DNA from: Lachnospiraceae bacterium
GTDB taxonomy: Bacteria > Bacillota > Clostridia > Lachnospirales > Lachnospiraceae
Reading direction: 5' to 3'
Length of the DNA: 33,303 nucleotides
Assembly (NCBI GenBank): GCA_009911195.1
Contig: QXWV01000093.1
Coordinates: 1 to 33,303 of the forward strand
Part shown: in pieces, positions 22,872-31,466 of the stretch
Layout: each line of letters starts with the position of its first letter
How positions within the stretch are numbered: position 1 is the first letter of the stretch
Translations under genes and position numbers: made by a program
The notes under the pieces: generated by a model
Told to the model about the DNA's origin: nothing
The model's database searches: none
The model's input: only the letters and a program-made list of their open reading frames with translations

Positions 22872-24334
22872 GAAGGCAGCAATGCAATTGGGGTATTGCG
22901 GTGCAAAAGGGATATATCACCGTTTACCTGTCGCTTTCATTGGCTCTTATCCTTTCTTTTATCCTTACCTTCGTAGAAGGGGCGCGAATGAGTGTTATCA
23001 GGATGGAGGCGGAATGCGTAGCAGATATTGGTATGAATAGCGTGCTGGCAGAATTTCACAGAGAGCTTTTGGAACAATATGATTTACTTTTTGTGGATAT
23101 GTCTTATGGAACTGCCAGGCGCAGGCCGGAAAACAGCGCAGAACATCTTAGGGTATACATGAAAAACAATTTTACAGGGCAGCACACAGGTGGCTTTTCT
23201 GTCCGGGACTGGCTTGCCCTGTCTGTGGATAAGGCAGTAGTAAAAGAATTGTCTATAGCTTCCGATGACGGAGGAAATGTAATGAAAAGGCAGGCTCTGG
23301 AATATATGGAGCAGGCTTCTGTAGAAGGAATGCTGGCAAAGGTCATAGGGCTTGTGGGGGAAACGGAGGCTTTAGAACTGGATACACGGGATATTGATGG
23401 AGAGAGGAATAGCATACAGGAGCAAATAGATGCGATAGAACTGCCCAAGAAAAGGGATGAGGATGGAAACCTGGTGGAAATTGCCCTGAATAATCCTGCC
23501 GATAAAGTCAATACCTCCCGGGGAGGCATGGTTCTGCATAAGGTAATCGGGGATGTATCTCAAATACCTAATACCGCAATTTATCAGGAAGATTATATAT
23601 CCCATCGAGAGAAAATGACGGGAATCGGCGTACAGCCTGGTTTATCCGTTCCATCGGGTATAATGGATGATTTGCTGTTTGACTGCTATTTGTTCGATAA
23701 ATGCGGATGGTATGGAAAGGAACTGGACAAGTCATTGCTAAAATACCAGATAGAATACATTATTGCTGGAAAGGATTCGGACATAAAGAATCTGGAAACA
23801 GTAGTTAAGCGCTTAGTGCGATGGCGGGAGGTGGCCAATGTAGTCTATATTTTTTCGGATTCTGCCAAATGTATGGAGGCTCAGATTGTAGCTCTTGCAC
23901 TGTCGGCCGTATTGTTGGTACCGGAGTTGGCAGAGCTTGTGAAATATTCGATTTTATTTGCGTGGGCTTATGTGGAAAGCCTTGCCGATGTGAAATGCCT
24001 GATGCAGGGAGGCAGGGTTCCTCTGATGAAGACCTCTGCAGACTGGAAAACAAGGATTGGCGATATTATTAATTTTTCAGGAAAGGCATTGGACACAGGT
24101 GGTGGAGGGCATGGGCTAAACTACCAGGATTATTTGAGGATTATGTTATTTTTGGAAAAGAGCCAGACAAAAAATATGCGGGCTATGGATATCATGGAAA
24201 TGGATATCCGCTTAACGCCGGGCAATACGCATTTTTGTATGGACTCCTGTTTTGACAGCTATTTAGCAGATATTTCTATATCCAGTGCCTTTGGATATCA
24301 TTGCGATATTAGAAAGCGATATGGGTATCATTGA
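22868..24334 (+). CDS. DUF5702 family Tad-locus protein (TadG-like)
   Basis: A 488-residue protein with one N-terminal membrane segment (ITVYLSLSLALILSFILTFVEG, given as residues of about 17-38) and a large part outside. The sequence after it, ARMSVIRMEAECVADIGMNS and LLEQYDLLFVDMSYG, is the usual start of DUF5702 proteins of Clostridia Tad loci. By position it may act as the TadG-like minor component. A Gly before YITVY mimics a prepilin site, but position +5 is Tyr instead of Glu. The middle is mixed charged; a second hydrophobic stretch near residues 338-365 (VALALSAVLLVPELAELVKYS) could be membrane-associated. Translation is coupled to the pilin gene by the ATGA overlap. The remaining regions are not recognised. 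Confidence 0.75.
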   Translation: MRRQQCNWGIAVQKGYITVYLSLSLALILSFILTFVEGARMSVIRMEAECVADIGMNSVLAEFHRELLEQYDLLFVDMSYGTARRRPENSAEHLRVYMKNNFTGQHTGGFSVRDWLALSVDKAVVKELSIASDDGGNVMKRQALEYMEQASVEGMLAKVIGLVGETEALELDTRDIDGERNSIQEQIDAIELPKKRDEDGNLVEIALNNPADKVNTSRGGMVLHKVIGDVSQIPNTAIYQEDYISHREKMTGIGVQPGLSVPSGIMDDLLFDCYLFDKCGWYGKELDKSLLKYQIEYIIAGKDSDIKNLETVVKRLVRWREVANVVYIFSDSAKCMEAQIVALALSAVLLVPELAELVKYSILFAWAYVESLADVKCLMQGGRVPLMKTSADWKTRIGDIINFSGKALDTGGGGHGLNYQDYLRIMLFLEKSQTKNMRAMDIMEMDIRLTPGNTHFCMDSCFDSYLADISISSAFGYHCDIRKRYGYH

Positions 24335-24385
24335 GAAAGGCCGGTGCTCAACTGGCATATAACGCACGAAGGGAGGGAATAAACG

Positions 24386-25339
24386 ATGTCCTTTTTCCGG
24401 ATTCTTATCAGTAACTTTAAACAAGTCAAAGAAAAAGTTGTTTCTCCGGGCAAAAATCTATTATATCAAATTCAAAAATTAGGATTCTTTTCTTTTAAAA
24501 CCGGAAAAAGGATATCGTTTATTCCCTCCCTTTGTACAAAAATGATAAAGGGGAGCATGGCTGTAGAAGCGGCAATTGCCATTCCTCTTTTCCTGTTTTT
24601 CCTTATGAATATCCTCTTTGCATTCGACATACTGCGTTTGCATGGAAATATCATGGGAGCTATGCATCAGGCCGGAAATAAAATGGCATTCTATGGGTAT
24701 GCATACCGGAGTGGCTTTGGGGAAGAAGGGCTGCTCTTAGGGGAAGTGGATTCCCTTATTTTATCCGAGGGATATGCACGGAAAAAAGTCATCAATATGT
24801 TAGGGGAGGAGTATTTAAATCATACATGCTTAGCGTCAGGGGTTTCCGGCCTACATTTTGTAAGGTCATCGGTGATGAAAGAGGATGACAGGATTGAACT
24901 GGTGGCTTCCTATAAAGTAAAACCTTTTGTGAATATCATAGGATTTCCGGATATGTCTATGGAGAACAGATACTATGGACGGGCATGGACCGGGTATGAT
25001 GTGGAAAGCAGGGCAGGGGGCACAGGAGGAGAAGACCCGATAGTGTATATTGCGGAAACGGGTACAGTCTATCATGTGGCGCGCAATTGCGCATACCTGA
25101 ATCCCTCTGTGGAAGCGGTTTTGGCGGCTATGGCATCGGAATTAAGAAATGAAGGGGGAGGGAGATATTATCCCTGTGGCGGATGCAAAGGGAATAGTTT
25201 TCAGCCTGTGGTATATGTGACTTCCTATGGGAATAAAATGCACAGTTCGTTAAGCTGCCCTGGTTTAAAGAGAACGGTATATACGGTGCATCTGTCGGAG
25301 GTTGGAGGGAAGGGGAAATGCTCCAAATGCGGCGGGTAG
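24386..25339 (+). CDS. TadE-like pseudopilin with two C-terminal Cys-rich zinc-ribbon-like repeats
   Basis: A 317-residue protein. A long basic leader of 56 residues ends in KG, followed by SMAVEAAIAIPLFLFFLMN, with Glu at +5 and a hydrophobic helix: a class III pseudopilin signal (cleavage after Gly56). A TadE-like outside domain follows. The C-terminal 100 residues hold two copies of one motif: VYIAETGTVYHVARNCAYL ... YYPCGGC (about 220-268) and VYVTSYGNKMHSSLSCPGL ... GKCSKCGG (about 272-317). Each has one His, one Cys and a CxxC, enough to bind one zinc. Similar modules end some secreted nucleases and wall proteins. GGGAGGG precedes the ATG. It sits between the DUF5702 gene and the second prepilin peptidase. 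Confidence 0.82.
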   Translation: MSFFRILISNFKQVKEKVVSPGKNLLYQIQKLGFFSFKTGKRISFIPSLCTKMIKGSMAVEAAIAIPLFLFFLMNILFAFDILRLHGNIMGAMHQAGNKMAFYGYAYRSGFGEEGLLLGEVDSLILSEGYARKKVINMLGEEYLNHTCLASGVSGLHFVRSSVMKEDDRIELVASYKVKPFVNIIGFPDMSMENRYYGRAWTGYDVESRAGGTGGEDPIVYIAETGTVYHVARNCAYLNPSVEAVLAAMASELRNEGGGRYYPCGGCKGNSFQPVVYVTSYGNKMHSSLSCPGLKRTVYTVHLSEVGGKGKCSKCGG

Positions 25340-25419
25340 AGATTTGATGGCTGAATACAGCGTAAAGGAAATAGAAAAATATATATTGTAAACGGAGGGG
25401 AAAGGGAGTCAAAGAGAAA

Positions 25420-25857
25420 ATGGGAGCTGAGTTAGAATGGCTGATTATAAGTATTTTTATGGCGATATGTACGATAATGGACATACGAAAAAAGGAAATC
25501 CCGGCAGTTGCCATTGTGCTGTCCGGTTTATTAGCACTTTGTTATATGATATTTGGAAGTGAAAAGCAATGGATGGACATTTTATATTCTTTAATACCAG
25601 GAATGTTTTTATTGATGCTTAGTTATTGCACAAGAGAAAGCATAGGATATGGGGATGGGCTAGTAGTTCTGGTCATGGGAATCTGTATGGGGATAGGAAT
25701 TTGCATGGCAGCAGTGATGGCGGGGCTGATAATCTCAGCGGTCTGTGTTGTGGCTTTATTGGTTTTTGGAAAAGTGGGCGGAAAGAGCAGGCTTCCTTTT
25801 GTGCCGTTCCTTTCGGCTGGATTGGGGGTGGTATATATTGTGCAAAAAGGATTTTAA
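25420..25857 (+). CDS. prepilin peptidase (A24 family), copy 2
   Basis: A 145-residue membrane aspartic protease, the second in the locus. The catalytic aspartates are in CTIMDIRKKEIP and in the GYGDG motif (SIGYGDGLVVLVMG), and the characteristic LPFVPFLSAG lies near the C-terminus. Nearly the whole protein is hydrophobic helices. It differs strongly from copy 1: the GxGD motif is GYGD rather than GAGD, and it lacks the basic C-terminal tail. It is next to two TadE-like genes, so it may serve the pseudopilins while copy 1 serves Flp (inference). The ATG at 25420 follows AAAGGGAG at 12 bases. The next gene overlaps its 3' end by about 20 bases. Confidence 0.87.
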   Translation: MGAELEWLIISIFMAICTIMDIRKKEIPAVAIVLSGLLALCYMIFGSEKQWMDILYSLIPGMFLLMLSYCTRESIGYGDGLVVLVMGICMGIGICMAAVMAGLIISAVCVVALLVFGKVGGKSRLPFVPFLSAGLGVVYIVQKGF

Positions 25858-26344
25858 AAAAAGAAAGTTTAGAAAAGTAAAAGCTTATTTTACAGTAGAA
25901 GCCAGCCTGGTGATGCCTATGGTCATTTTTCTGATTGGATTTATTTTTTATTTGACATTTTATTTATATAACCGGTGCGTAATTGCTCAGGATACATATA
26001 TTCTTGCGTTCCGGGGAAGCCTTTGCAGCAACTTTTCCTGTGAAAAAAGCTCAGAGGAAGTGGAGCAATTTATCATAGGAAAAAGTGCCCGGCAATTTGG
26101 GAAAAAATATATGGGGATTAAAACCCTGGACAGTTCGGTCGAGGTGGATAAAAGAAAAATATCGGTAGAAGCCTCGGGAATATTGAAAGCGGCGTTTGCA
26201 CAGCAGCTACAGATACCAAGCAAATGGCATTTCTATGGAAACGGGCAAGCCGAACGGATTTGCCCTACGGAATGTGTACGGAGAACCCGCCTGTTGAAAA
26301 AAATGGCGGATACAGGAAAAACAGAGGAAAATGGTGAAGACTGA
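25838..26344 (+). CDS. TadE-like pseudopilin, second copy
   Basis: A 168-residue minor pseudopilin. A basic leader (KKDFKKRKFRKVKA) is followed by YFTVEASLVMPMVIFLIGF, with Glu at +5 from an Ala-Tyr junction; the usual Gly at -1 is replaced by Ala. One long membrane helix runs from about residue 20 to 42, and the rest is a soluble outside part with two Cys close together (SLCSNFSCE) that might form a disulfide. The start is taken as TTG 25838, inside the end of the peptidase gene, because GGGGGTGG lies 6 bases upstream; the open frame runs back to an ATG at 25745, which would overlap by 113 bases. It precedes the FHA gene by 23 bases. Confidence 0.75.
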   Translation: MCKKDFKKRKFRKVKAYFTVEASLVMPMVIFLIGFIFYLTFYLYNRCVIAQDTYILAFRGSLCSNFSCEKSSEEVEQFIIGKSARQFGKKYMGIKTLDSSVEVDKRKISVEASGILKAAFAQQLQIPSKWHFYGNGQAERICPTECVRRTRLLKKMADTGKTEENGED

Positions 26345-26367
26345 AAAGGGAAAGGAAATATGCTGAT

Positions 26368-27774
26368 ATGTTAAGTATAAAATATCATAAAGACTTAAAC
26401 CATAATTTTTTAATTCTTCATAGCAAGGTAAAAGAGGAAGAGCAAAACTATGAGTACAAGATGATAAGCGGAAATAGGATAAAGCACCTTTTGGAGTGTA
26501 AAATACAGTATGTGAATGAGGAATGCAGCTTTTATTATGAAATAAGTTCAAAGCAGAATTTAAAAACTTTATTTGAAAGAAAGCCAATAGGATATGATGA
26601 AATGCTTCGATTACTGGAAAACATGAAAGAGGCTCTGGATGAATTGGAGAGTTTTTTGCTGGATAGCAGATGCCTGATGCTGATGCCGGAGCATATCTAT
26701 ATGGAATTGGAAACAAAGCAATATTTTTTCCTATACTATCCATGTGCAGAAGAAGAGGATAAAAAGGAGGGGTTGTGGGAATTTGCCCAATTTTTAGTAG
26801 ACAGGGTAGAACACGAGCGGGAAGAGGCGGTGGAAATGGCTTATAAAATTTATGAATCCATACAAGATGAAAAATTTATTCTTCCCCATATTTTAAATAT
26901 GTTTCGTCCGCCTGTTATTGAGGCAAAGGAAACAAACCTTCCTCACAATATAGTGGAGGGAAGGGAGGATTCAGATGAAGTAAATGTGGATATTTGGCAA
27001 GAAAGAGAAGAGTATTATGGAGAGGAAATCCATAGCAACGTTTCACAGGCAGAAAGCATGAATTATTTGCCCGCAGTAGGAATTTTATCTTTACTGTGTT
27101 CGGCAGCGGCGGCCGGGGTATTCAGTATAGGATATTTCTTTACATTATCTGTAGAAGAAAAGCTGGCATCTATGGTTGGAATGATTGCTTTAGTAATTTT
27201 ATCCGCTGCCTTATTTTTGTTTTTCATCATTAATGTATGTAAAAGAAGAAATCAGTGGAAAAGGAAAATGGAAAACCGGGCAGAAGGGAAGGGGGTAACA
27301 GGGCAGAAATGGATGAGGAGGGATAGTGGGGAAAAAAATGGCTTATCATGGAACGCATCAGAAAGAGGAAAGGCAGAAAGACATGGAATGGAATCTGAAT
27401 CTGCGTATATGACGCGCGCCAATGTTGCTTATGAAGAGGAATATGGGAATACCGTCTTTCTTGATACAACTTCTTATAAAAAAGAGAATAAGTTGTATGG
27501 AACTAATAAGGGAAATAAGTATCATATTGATTTGGATAAGCTGCCCTGCACTATAGGGAAAATGGCGGGCAGTGTGGATGTTGTAATTAAGGACAGCACA
27601 ATAAGCCGCATTCATGCCCAGCTTACCAATAGAGAAGGAGGAATTTATGTAACGGATATGAATTCAATGAATGGAACATTTAAAAATGGCTTGCGGCTGG
27701 AGCCTAATGAAACTGTGCTGATTGAGCAGGGGGATGAATTGCGGTTTGGAAGAATGACTTTTTGTTATAGATAG
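26368..27774 (+). CDS. DUF6382 and FHA domain membrane protein
   Basis: A 468-residue protein. Residues 1-170 match the DUF6382 type found before FHA domains in Clostridia (LLECKIQYVNEECSFYYEI, LLDSRCLMLMPEHIY). A charged linker is followed by two membrane segments (about 233-255 and 269-292), then a basic linker and an FHA domain (about 385-468) with CTIGK, the phosphothreonine-binding ISRIHAQL and MNSMNGTFKNGLRL. Both ends should be cytoplasmic. FHA domains bind phosphothreonine, so a Ser/Thr kinase is expected elsewhere in the genome; none is in the window. By position it may tune pilus assembly. The ATG at 26368 has AAAGG 12 bases upstream. Confidence 0.85.
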   Translation: MLSIKYHKDLNHNFLILHSKVKEEEQNYEYKMISGNRIKHLLECKIQYVNEECSFYYEISSKQNLKTLFERKPIGYDEMLRLLENMKEALDELESFLLDSRCLMLMPEHIYMELETKQYFFLYYPCAEEEDKKEGLWEFAQFLVDRVEHEREEAVEMAYKIYESIQDEKFILPHILNMFRPPVIEAKETNLPHNIVEGREDSDEVNVDIWQEREEYYGEEIHSNVSQAESMNYLPAVGILSLLCSAAAAGVFSIGYFFTLSVEEKLASMVGMIALVILSAALFLFFIINVCKRRNQWKRKMENRAEGKGVTGQKWMRRDSGEKNGLSWNASERGKAERHGMESESAYMTRANVAYEEEYGNTVFLDTTSYKKENKLYGTNKGNKYHIDLDKLPCTIGKMAGSVDVVIKDSTISRIHAQLTNREGGIYVTDMNSMNGTFKNGLRLEPNETVLIEQGDELRFGRMTFCYR

Positions 27775-27794
27775 TGATGGAGAAACTCTTTTGG

Positions 27795-27823
27795 TTGACA
27801 CGAATAAAAGGAAATGTTACGCT
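27795..27823 (+). promoter_or_regulatory. possible promoter for the rhomboid gene
   Basis: A perfect TTGACA at 27795-27800, a 17-base spacer and a poor -10, TACGCT (27818-27823). It lies in the 124-base gap between the FHA and rhomboid genes; nothing else was recognised in that gap. Confidence 0.4.
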
Positions 27824-27898
27824 TTACCATAATGAAGATACTTTTTAACTTGTAGGATTCAGGCATCATGAGATATATGTATTTATTCAGGAGAAGAT

Positions 27899-28993
27899 AT
27901 GGTAGAACAGCAGCTAGATGAATTTATGGAAGGGGAAGGGTACTGGAAGGTGCCTTCCAATGTGCCGGAGTTTATTTTTTATTTTCATGTGGAAAATAAT
28001 TATGTGAACGTATTTCATGTGGTAAACTATGAAAGGGATTTGGGAATTACGGCAGAGCAATATTTCCAAATTAAGGACAGGATTAAAGATTACTTTGCTG
28101 AAAAGAATATTTACCATGTGCATATACTGTCATTAATTATTTGCGGGGAAGCTGAAAGAGTCAAACACTTATGTAAAGAAGACTCGTTTTGCTGGGTTAT
28201 TAATCCTATTTTCGATAGATTAGTGATTTATGAAAACCAAGTGGATGATTTTTACGGGATGAGAAGCCGGATAGAGTTGTTTTTAAAGAACCCTCCAGCC
28301 TATATAGAGAAAACAAAAAGCATAAAAAGGGAGAGCGAAAAATCAGAGAGGGTAAAGAAGGCGGGTGTGGGACAAAAGGAGAGGGAAAAAATTTTTTCCG
28401 GTGCCTATATTCCATATGTGACAGTGAGCCTTATAATTATTAATATTCTTGTTTTTATAATATGTACATTTACGGGGAGGATGTTATATAATAAAGGGGG
28501 CTTTTACACAAGAGCCTTTTTTGAGGGAAAGCAATATTATAGGGCAATAACCAGTATGTTCCTGCATTGGGATGTAAATCATTTATTCAGTAATATGATA
28601 ATTTTCTTTTATTTGGGTGAAATGGTAGAAAAGTATTTTGGACATATAAAGTATGCTGTCATATATATAACCGCAGGGATTATGGGAAATCTCGTATCGG
28701 CAGGATATGAGATATATATGGAACTTAATGTCATTTCAGCGGGGGCGAGCGGAGCTGTATTCGGTGTAATTGGGGCATTGCTGGTGTTGGCCTGTGCCCA
28801 TAGGGGGCATCTGGAAAAGATTACAATAAATAAGTTGTTGATTATGATTGCATACTCGTTGTACAGTGGTCTGGTGGGTGAAAATATTAATAATGCTGCC
28901 CATATCGGTGGCTTTTTAGGCGGTGCGTTATTGGCGTTTCTTCTATGGGCTTTTGGAAAGAAAACGGACAATGGGGAAGATAATGCAGTATAA
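27899..28993 (+). CDS. rhomboid family intramembrane serine protease
   Basis: A 364-residue protein. Residues 1-165 form a soluble domain of unknown type with a very basic end (KTKSIKRESEKSERVKKAG). The rhomboid core follows with about six membrane helices: the HWDVNHLFSNMIIFFYLGEMVE loop, the nucleophile Ser284 in GASGAVFG and the catalytic His335 in AAHIGGFLGG. Such proteases cut membrane-anchored substrates inside the bilayer. The spacing of Ser and His (51 residues) fits the family. AGGAGAAG precedes the ATG at 27899. It is the last gene of the pilus region, and the TadE-like, DUF5702 or FHA membrane proteins are conceivable substrates, but no direct sign of that exists. Confidence 0.92.
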   Translation: MVEQQLDEFMEGEGYWKVPSNVPEFIFYFHVENNYVNVFHVVNYERDLGITAEQYFQIKDRIKDYFAEKNIYHVHILSLIICGEAERVKHLCKEDSFCWVINPIFDRLVIYENQVDDFYGMRSRIELFLKNPPAYIEKTKSIKRESEKSERVKKAGVGQKEREKIFSGAYIPYVTVSLIIINILVFIICTFTGRMLYNKGGFYTRAFFEGKQYYRAITSMFLHWDVNHLFSNMIIFFYLGEMVEKYFGHIKYAVIYITAGIMGNLVSAGYEIYMELNVISAGASGAVFGVIGALLVLACAHRGHLEKITINKLLIMIAYSLYSGLVGENINNAAHIGGFLGGALLAFLLWAFGKKTDNGEDNAV

Positions 28994-29025
28994 GAATAAG
29001 CTTTGGAAGGAGCATGATTGTTAAA

Positions 29026-30012
29026 ATGAAGATTAACATTTATTATGGAGGAAGAGGATTAATTGATGACCCTACCCTATTCGTTATCGGTAAAATGCAG
29101 GAAGTATTGGAAGAGCTTAGGGTAAAGGTGGAGCGGTTTAACCTATATGAATTAAAAAATGGGATTACAGCATTGCCCCAAAGCTTAAAGGATGCGGACG
29201 GCATTATTCTTGCAACTACAGTGGAATGGTACGGAATTGGCGGATTTATGCAACAGTTCCTGGATTCCTGCTGGCTGTATGGTGACAAGGAGAAGATAAG
29301 CAATATCTATATGTGCCCGATTGTAATGTCTACTACTTATGGTGAACAGGAAGGAAAATTGAGCCTTACTTCGGCATGGGAAATTCTCGGGGGGAGGCCC
29401 TGCAGCGGAATGTGCGGATATATAGCAGATGTATCGTTGGTGGAGGATAATCAGGATTATATAACCTTAATTGAGAAAAAGGCAGAAAATATGTACCGCA
29501 CGGTGAATCAAAAGATTGTCAGCCTGCCAGCGAGTAACCAGGCTATCCGGCAGATGGTTTCAAAGACCCAGATTGACCTAACGCCACAGGAATCGGAACA
29601 ACTGTCCCAGTATGCATCGGATGATAAGTATGTACAAAAACAGAAGGAGGATATTCAGGAATTAACCAGTTTGTTCCGGGATATGCTAAATGGTGGGGAG
29701 ACGGAAGACGGAGAGGAAATCATCACAAAACTGAAGCAGCATTTTAAGCCGCAGCCAGGATTTCATGCTATTTATCGGATTGTCATTACGGGAAAGAAAA
29801 AATATTTGATGATGAAAGTAGACGGTGGGGAACTGGACTGTTCTTTTGGAACAGGAGACCATGCAGATGTGGAATTGCAGATGGAGCGGCAGATATTGGA
29901 TGAGGTATTAAGTGGAAGAATGACATTTCAGAGGGCTTTTATGTCAGGGGAAATGAAGATGAAGGGGGACTTTAAAATACTGCGGACTCTGGACCAAATT
30001 TTTGTTTTTTAA
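29026..30012 (+). CDS. flavodoxin-like NAD(P)H-dependent reductase fused to an SCP2 domain
   Basis: A 328-residue soluble protein. The first 170 residues have the flavodoxin/NADPH-FMN reductase fold (MKINIYYGGRGLIDDPT, ADGIILATTVEWYGIGGFM, MSTTYGEQEG, ILGGRPCSGMCGY), and should bind FMN. The last 100 (ITKLKQHFKPQPGFHAIYRI, DGGELDCSFGTGDHADVEL, LSGRMTFQRAFMSGEMKMKG) are a sterol carrier protein 2-like lipid-binding domain. The fusion suggests a flavin reaction on a hydrophobic substrate or quinone; no substrate can be named. GGAAGGAG at 29005-29012 is too close to the ATG at 29014, so 29026 is preferred although 13 bases away. It stands between the rhomboid gene and the HIT gene with no visible link to either. 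Confidence 0.8.
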   Translation: MKINIYYGGRGLIDDPTLFVIGKMQEVLEELRVKVERFNLYELKNGITALPQSLKDADGIILATTVEWYGIGGFMQQFLDSCWLYGDKEKISNIYMCPIVMSTTYGEQEGKLSLTSAWEILGGRPCSGMCGYIADVSLVEDNQDYITLIEKKAENMYRTVNQKIVSLPASNQAIRQMVSKTQIDLTPQESEQLSQYASDDKYVQKQKEDIQELTSLFRDMLNGGETEDGEEIITKLKQHFKPQPGFHAIYRIVITGKKKYLMMKVDGGELDCSFGTGDHADVELQMERQILDEVLSGRMTFQRAFMSGEMKMKGDFKILRTLDQIFVF

Positions 30013-30052
30013 TGCCTTCACTATGGAAGACTTTTAGTATCTGAATCATATA

Positions 30053-30071
30053 TTGCCAGAATATTTGGCAA
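30053..30071 (+). terminator. possible terminator after the flavodoxin-SCP2 gene
   Basis: TTGCCA-GAATATT-TGGCAA, then GTTTATTTGTTT. A 6-bp stem with a mixed T-rich tail, 40 bases after the stop codon. It could also be an operator dyad for the HIT-fumarase genes. Confidence 0.4.
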
Positions 30072-30145
30072 GTTTATTTGTTTCGCAATTGCCCACAGAT
30101 ATATCAGGAGAAAGGAATAGCGCAAAGTAGCGTAGGTGTGAGAAA

Positions 30146-30556
30146 ATGAGAGATAAAGATTGTATTTTTTGTAAGATAGCGAATGGGGATATCCCGTCCA
30201 AAGAGCTATATGAAGATGACGAATTTAAAGTGATTCTGGATTTAGGGCCGGCAACGAAAGGACACGCTTTGATTCTTCCCAAGAATCATTATGCAAATTT
30301 GTTTGAATTGCCGGATGAAGATGCCTCTAAGGTAATGCTGTTGGCTAAAAAGATGGCAGGACGGATGGCAGGAAAGCTCGGATGCGATGGGTTTAACTTA
30401 GTACAGAACAATGGGCAGGCAGCAGGGCAGACTGTGTTCCACTTTCATTTGCATCTGATTCCCCGTTATAAAGATGACGGGCAGACGTTGGGATGGAAGC
30501 CTTTAGAGCCTACCCAGGAAGAATTGGAAGAAGTGAAGAAAATAATTACGGAATGA
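30146..30556 (+). CDS. HIT family nucleotide-binding hydrolase
   Basis: A 136-residue histidine-triad protein. CIFCKIANGDIPSKELYED opens the protein as in typical Hint-like members, GHALILPKNHYANLFEL follows, and the catalytic triad motif is HFHLHLIPR with His99, His101 and His103. The two N-terminal Cys (CIFC) can join His residues in a zinc site. Such enzymes hydrolyse nucleoside phosphoramidates or dinucleotides; the true substrate is unknown. ATG 30146 has only a modest site (TAGGTGTGAG). The fumarase alpha gene follows after 13 bases, so the two are likely one transcript. Confidence 0.94.
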   Translation: MRDKDCIFCKIANGDIPSKELYEDDEFKVILDLGPATKGHALILPKNHYANLFELPDEDASKVMLLAKKMAGRMAGKLGCDGFNLVQNNGQAAGQTVFHFHLHLIPRYKDDGQTLGWKPLEPTQEELEEVKKIITE

Positions 30557-30569
30557 TTGGCGGTGCAAA

Positions 30570-31412
30570 ATGCGGGTAATACAGATAGCAGCGATTACAG
30601 AAAATATTAAAGAAATGTGCATAGAAGCGAATCACTTTTTGCCTGATGATATGAAAACCATATTGGTGCAAAAGGCGGAAGAGGAGAAGTCTTCGCTGGG
30701 AAAACAGATTTTAAACCAGCTAAAGGAAAATCTACAGATAGCCGGGGAGGATATGATTCCAATATGCCAGGATACAGGAATGGCAGTAATTTTTATGGAA
30801 ATAGGGCAAGATGTGCATTTTGAAGGCGGCTTGCTGGAAGATGCGGTGAATGAAGGGGTGCGCCAAGGATATGTGGAAGGTTTCTTAAGGAAATCTGTTG
30901 TGCGGGACCCTCTGATAAGGGAAAATACAAAGGACAATACGCCAGCGGTCATTTATTATGAAATGGTAGCGGGAGACAAAGTGAAGATTACAGTTGCCCC
31001 GAAAGGATTTGGCAGTGAAAATATGAGCCGGGTGTTTATGCTGAAACCGGCAGATGGAATAGAAGGAGTAAAAAAGGCCATTTTGACGGCGGTTAACGAT
31101 GCCGGCCCTAATGCCTGCCCGCCCATGGTTATAGGAGTGGGGATAGGGGGCACTTTTGAAAAATGTGCATGGCTGGCAAAAAAGGCATTAACCAGAGCCG
31201 TGAATGAACATTCCGGTATTCCTTATGTAAAAGAAATGGAAGAGGAACTGTTGGATGAGATTAATAAAACCGGTATAGGACCTGGCGGGCTGGGAGGGGG
31301 CACAACGGCATTTGCAGTAAATATCAATACATATCCAACACATATTGCGGGGCTTCCGGTTGCGGTAAATATATGTTGTCATGTGAACAGGCATGCGGTG
31401 AGAATAATTTAG
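30570..31412 (+). CDS. class I fumarate hydratase, alpha subunit
   Basis: A 280-residue subunit of the two-part, iron-sulfur fumarase (also the fold of L-tartrate dehydratase alpha), which adds water to fumarate to make malate. The three Cys expected for the 4Fe-4S cluster are visible: Cys66 in ICQDTGMAV, Cys183 in PNACPPMVIG and Cys270 in NICCHVNRH. Their spacing roughly fits other class I enzymes. GVGIGGTFEKCAWLAKKAL and GIGPGGLGGGTTAFAV are also typical. The oxygen-sensitive cluster suits an anaerobe. The beta subunit gene follows after 54 bases. Tartrate as substrate cannot be excluded. Confidence 0.93.
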   Translation: MRVIQIAAITENIKEMCIEANHFLPDDMKTILVQKAEEEKSSLGKQILNQLKENLQIAGEDMIPICQDTGMAVIFMEIGQDVHFEGGLLEDAVNEGVRQGYVEGFLRKSVVRDPLIRENTKDNTPAVIYYEMVAGDKVKITVAPKGFGSENMSRVFMLKPADGIEGVKKAILTAVNDAGPNACPPMVIGVGIGGTFEKCAWLAKKALTRAVNEHSGIPYVKEMEEELLDEINKTGIGPGGLGGGTTAFAVNINTYPTHIAGLPVAVNICCHVNRHAVRII

Positions 31413-31466
31413 AATAGCAGTTCTTAGTTGTAATGGTTTAACATTTTTAGAAGGAGTATATTATAT

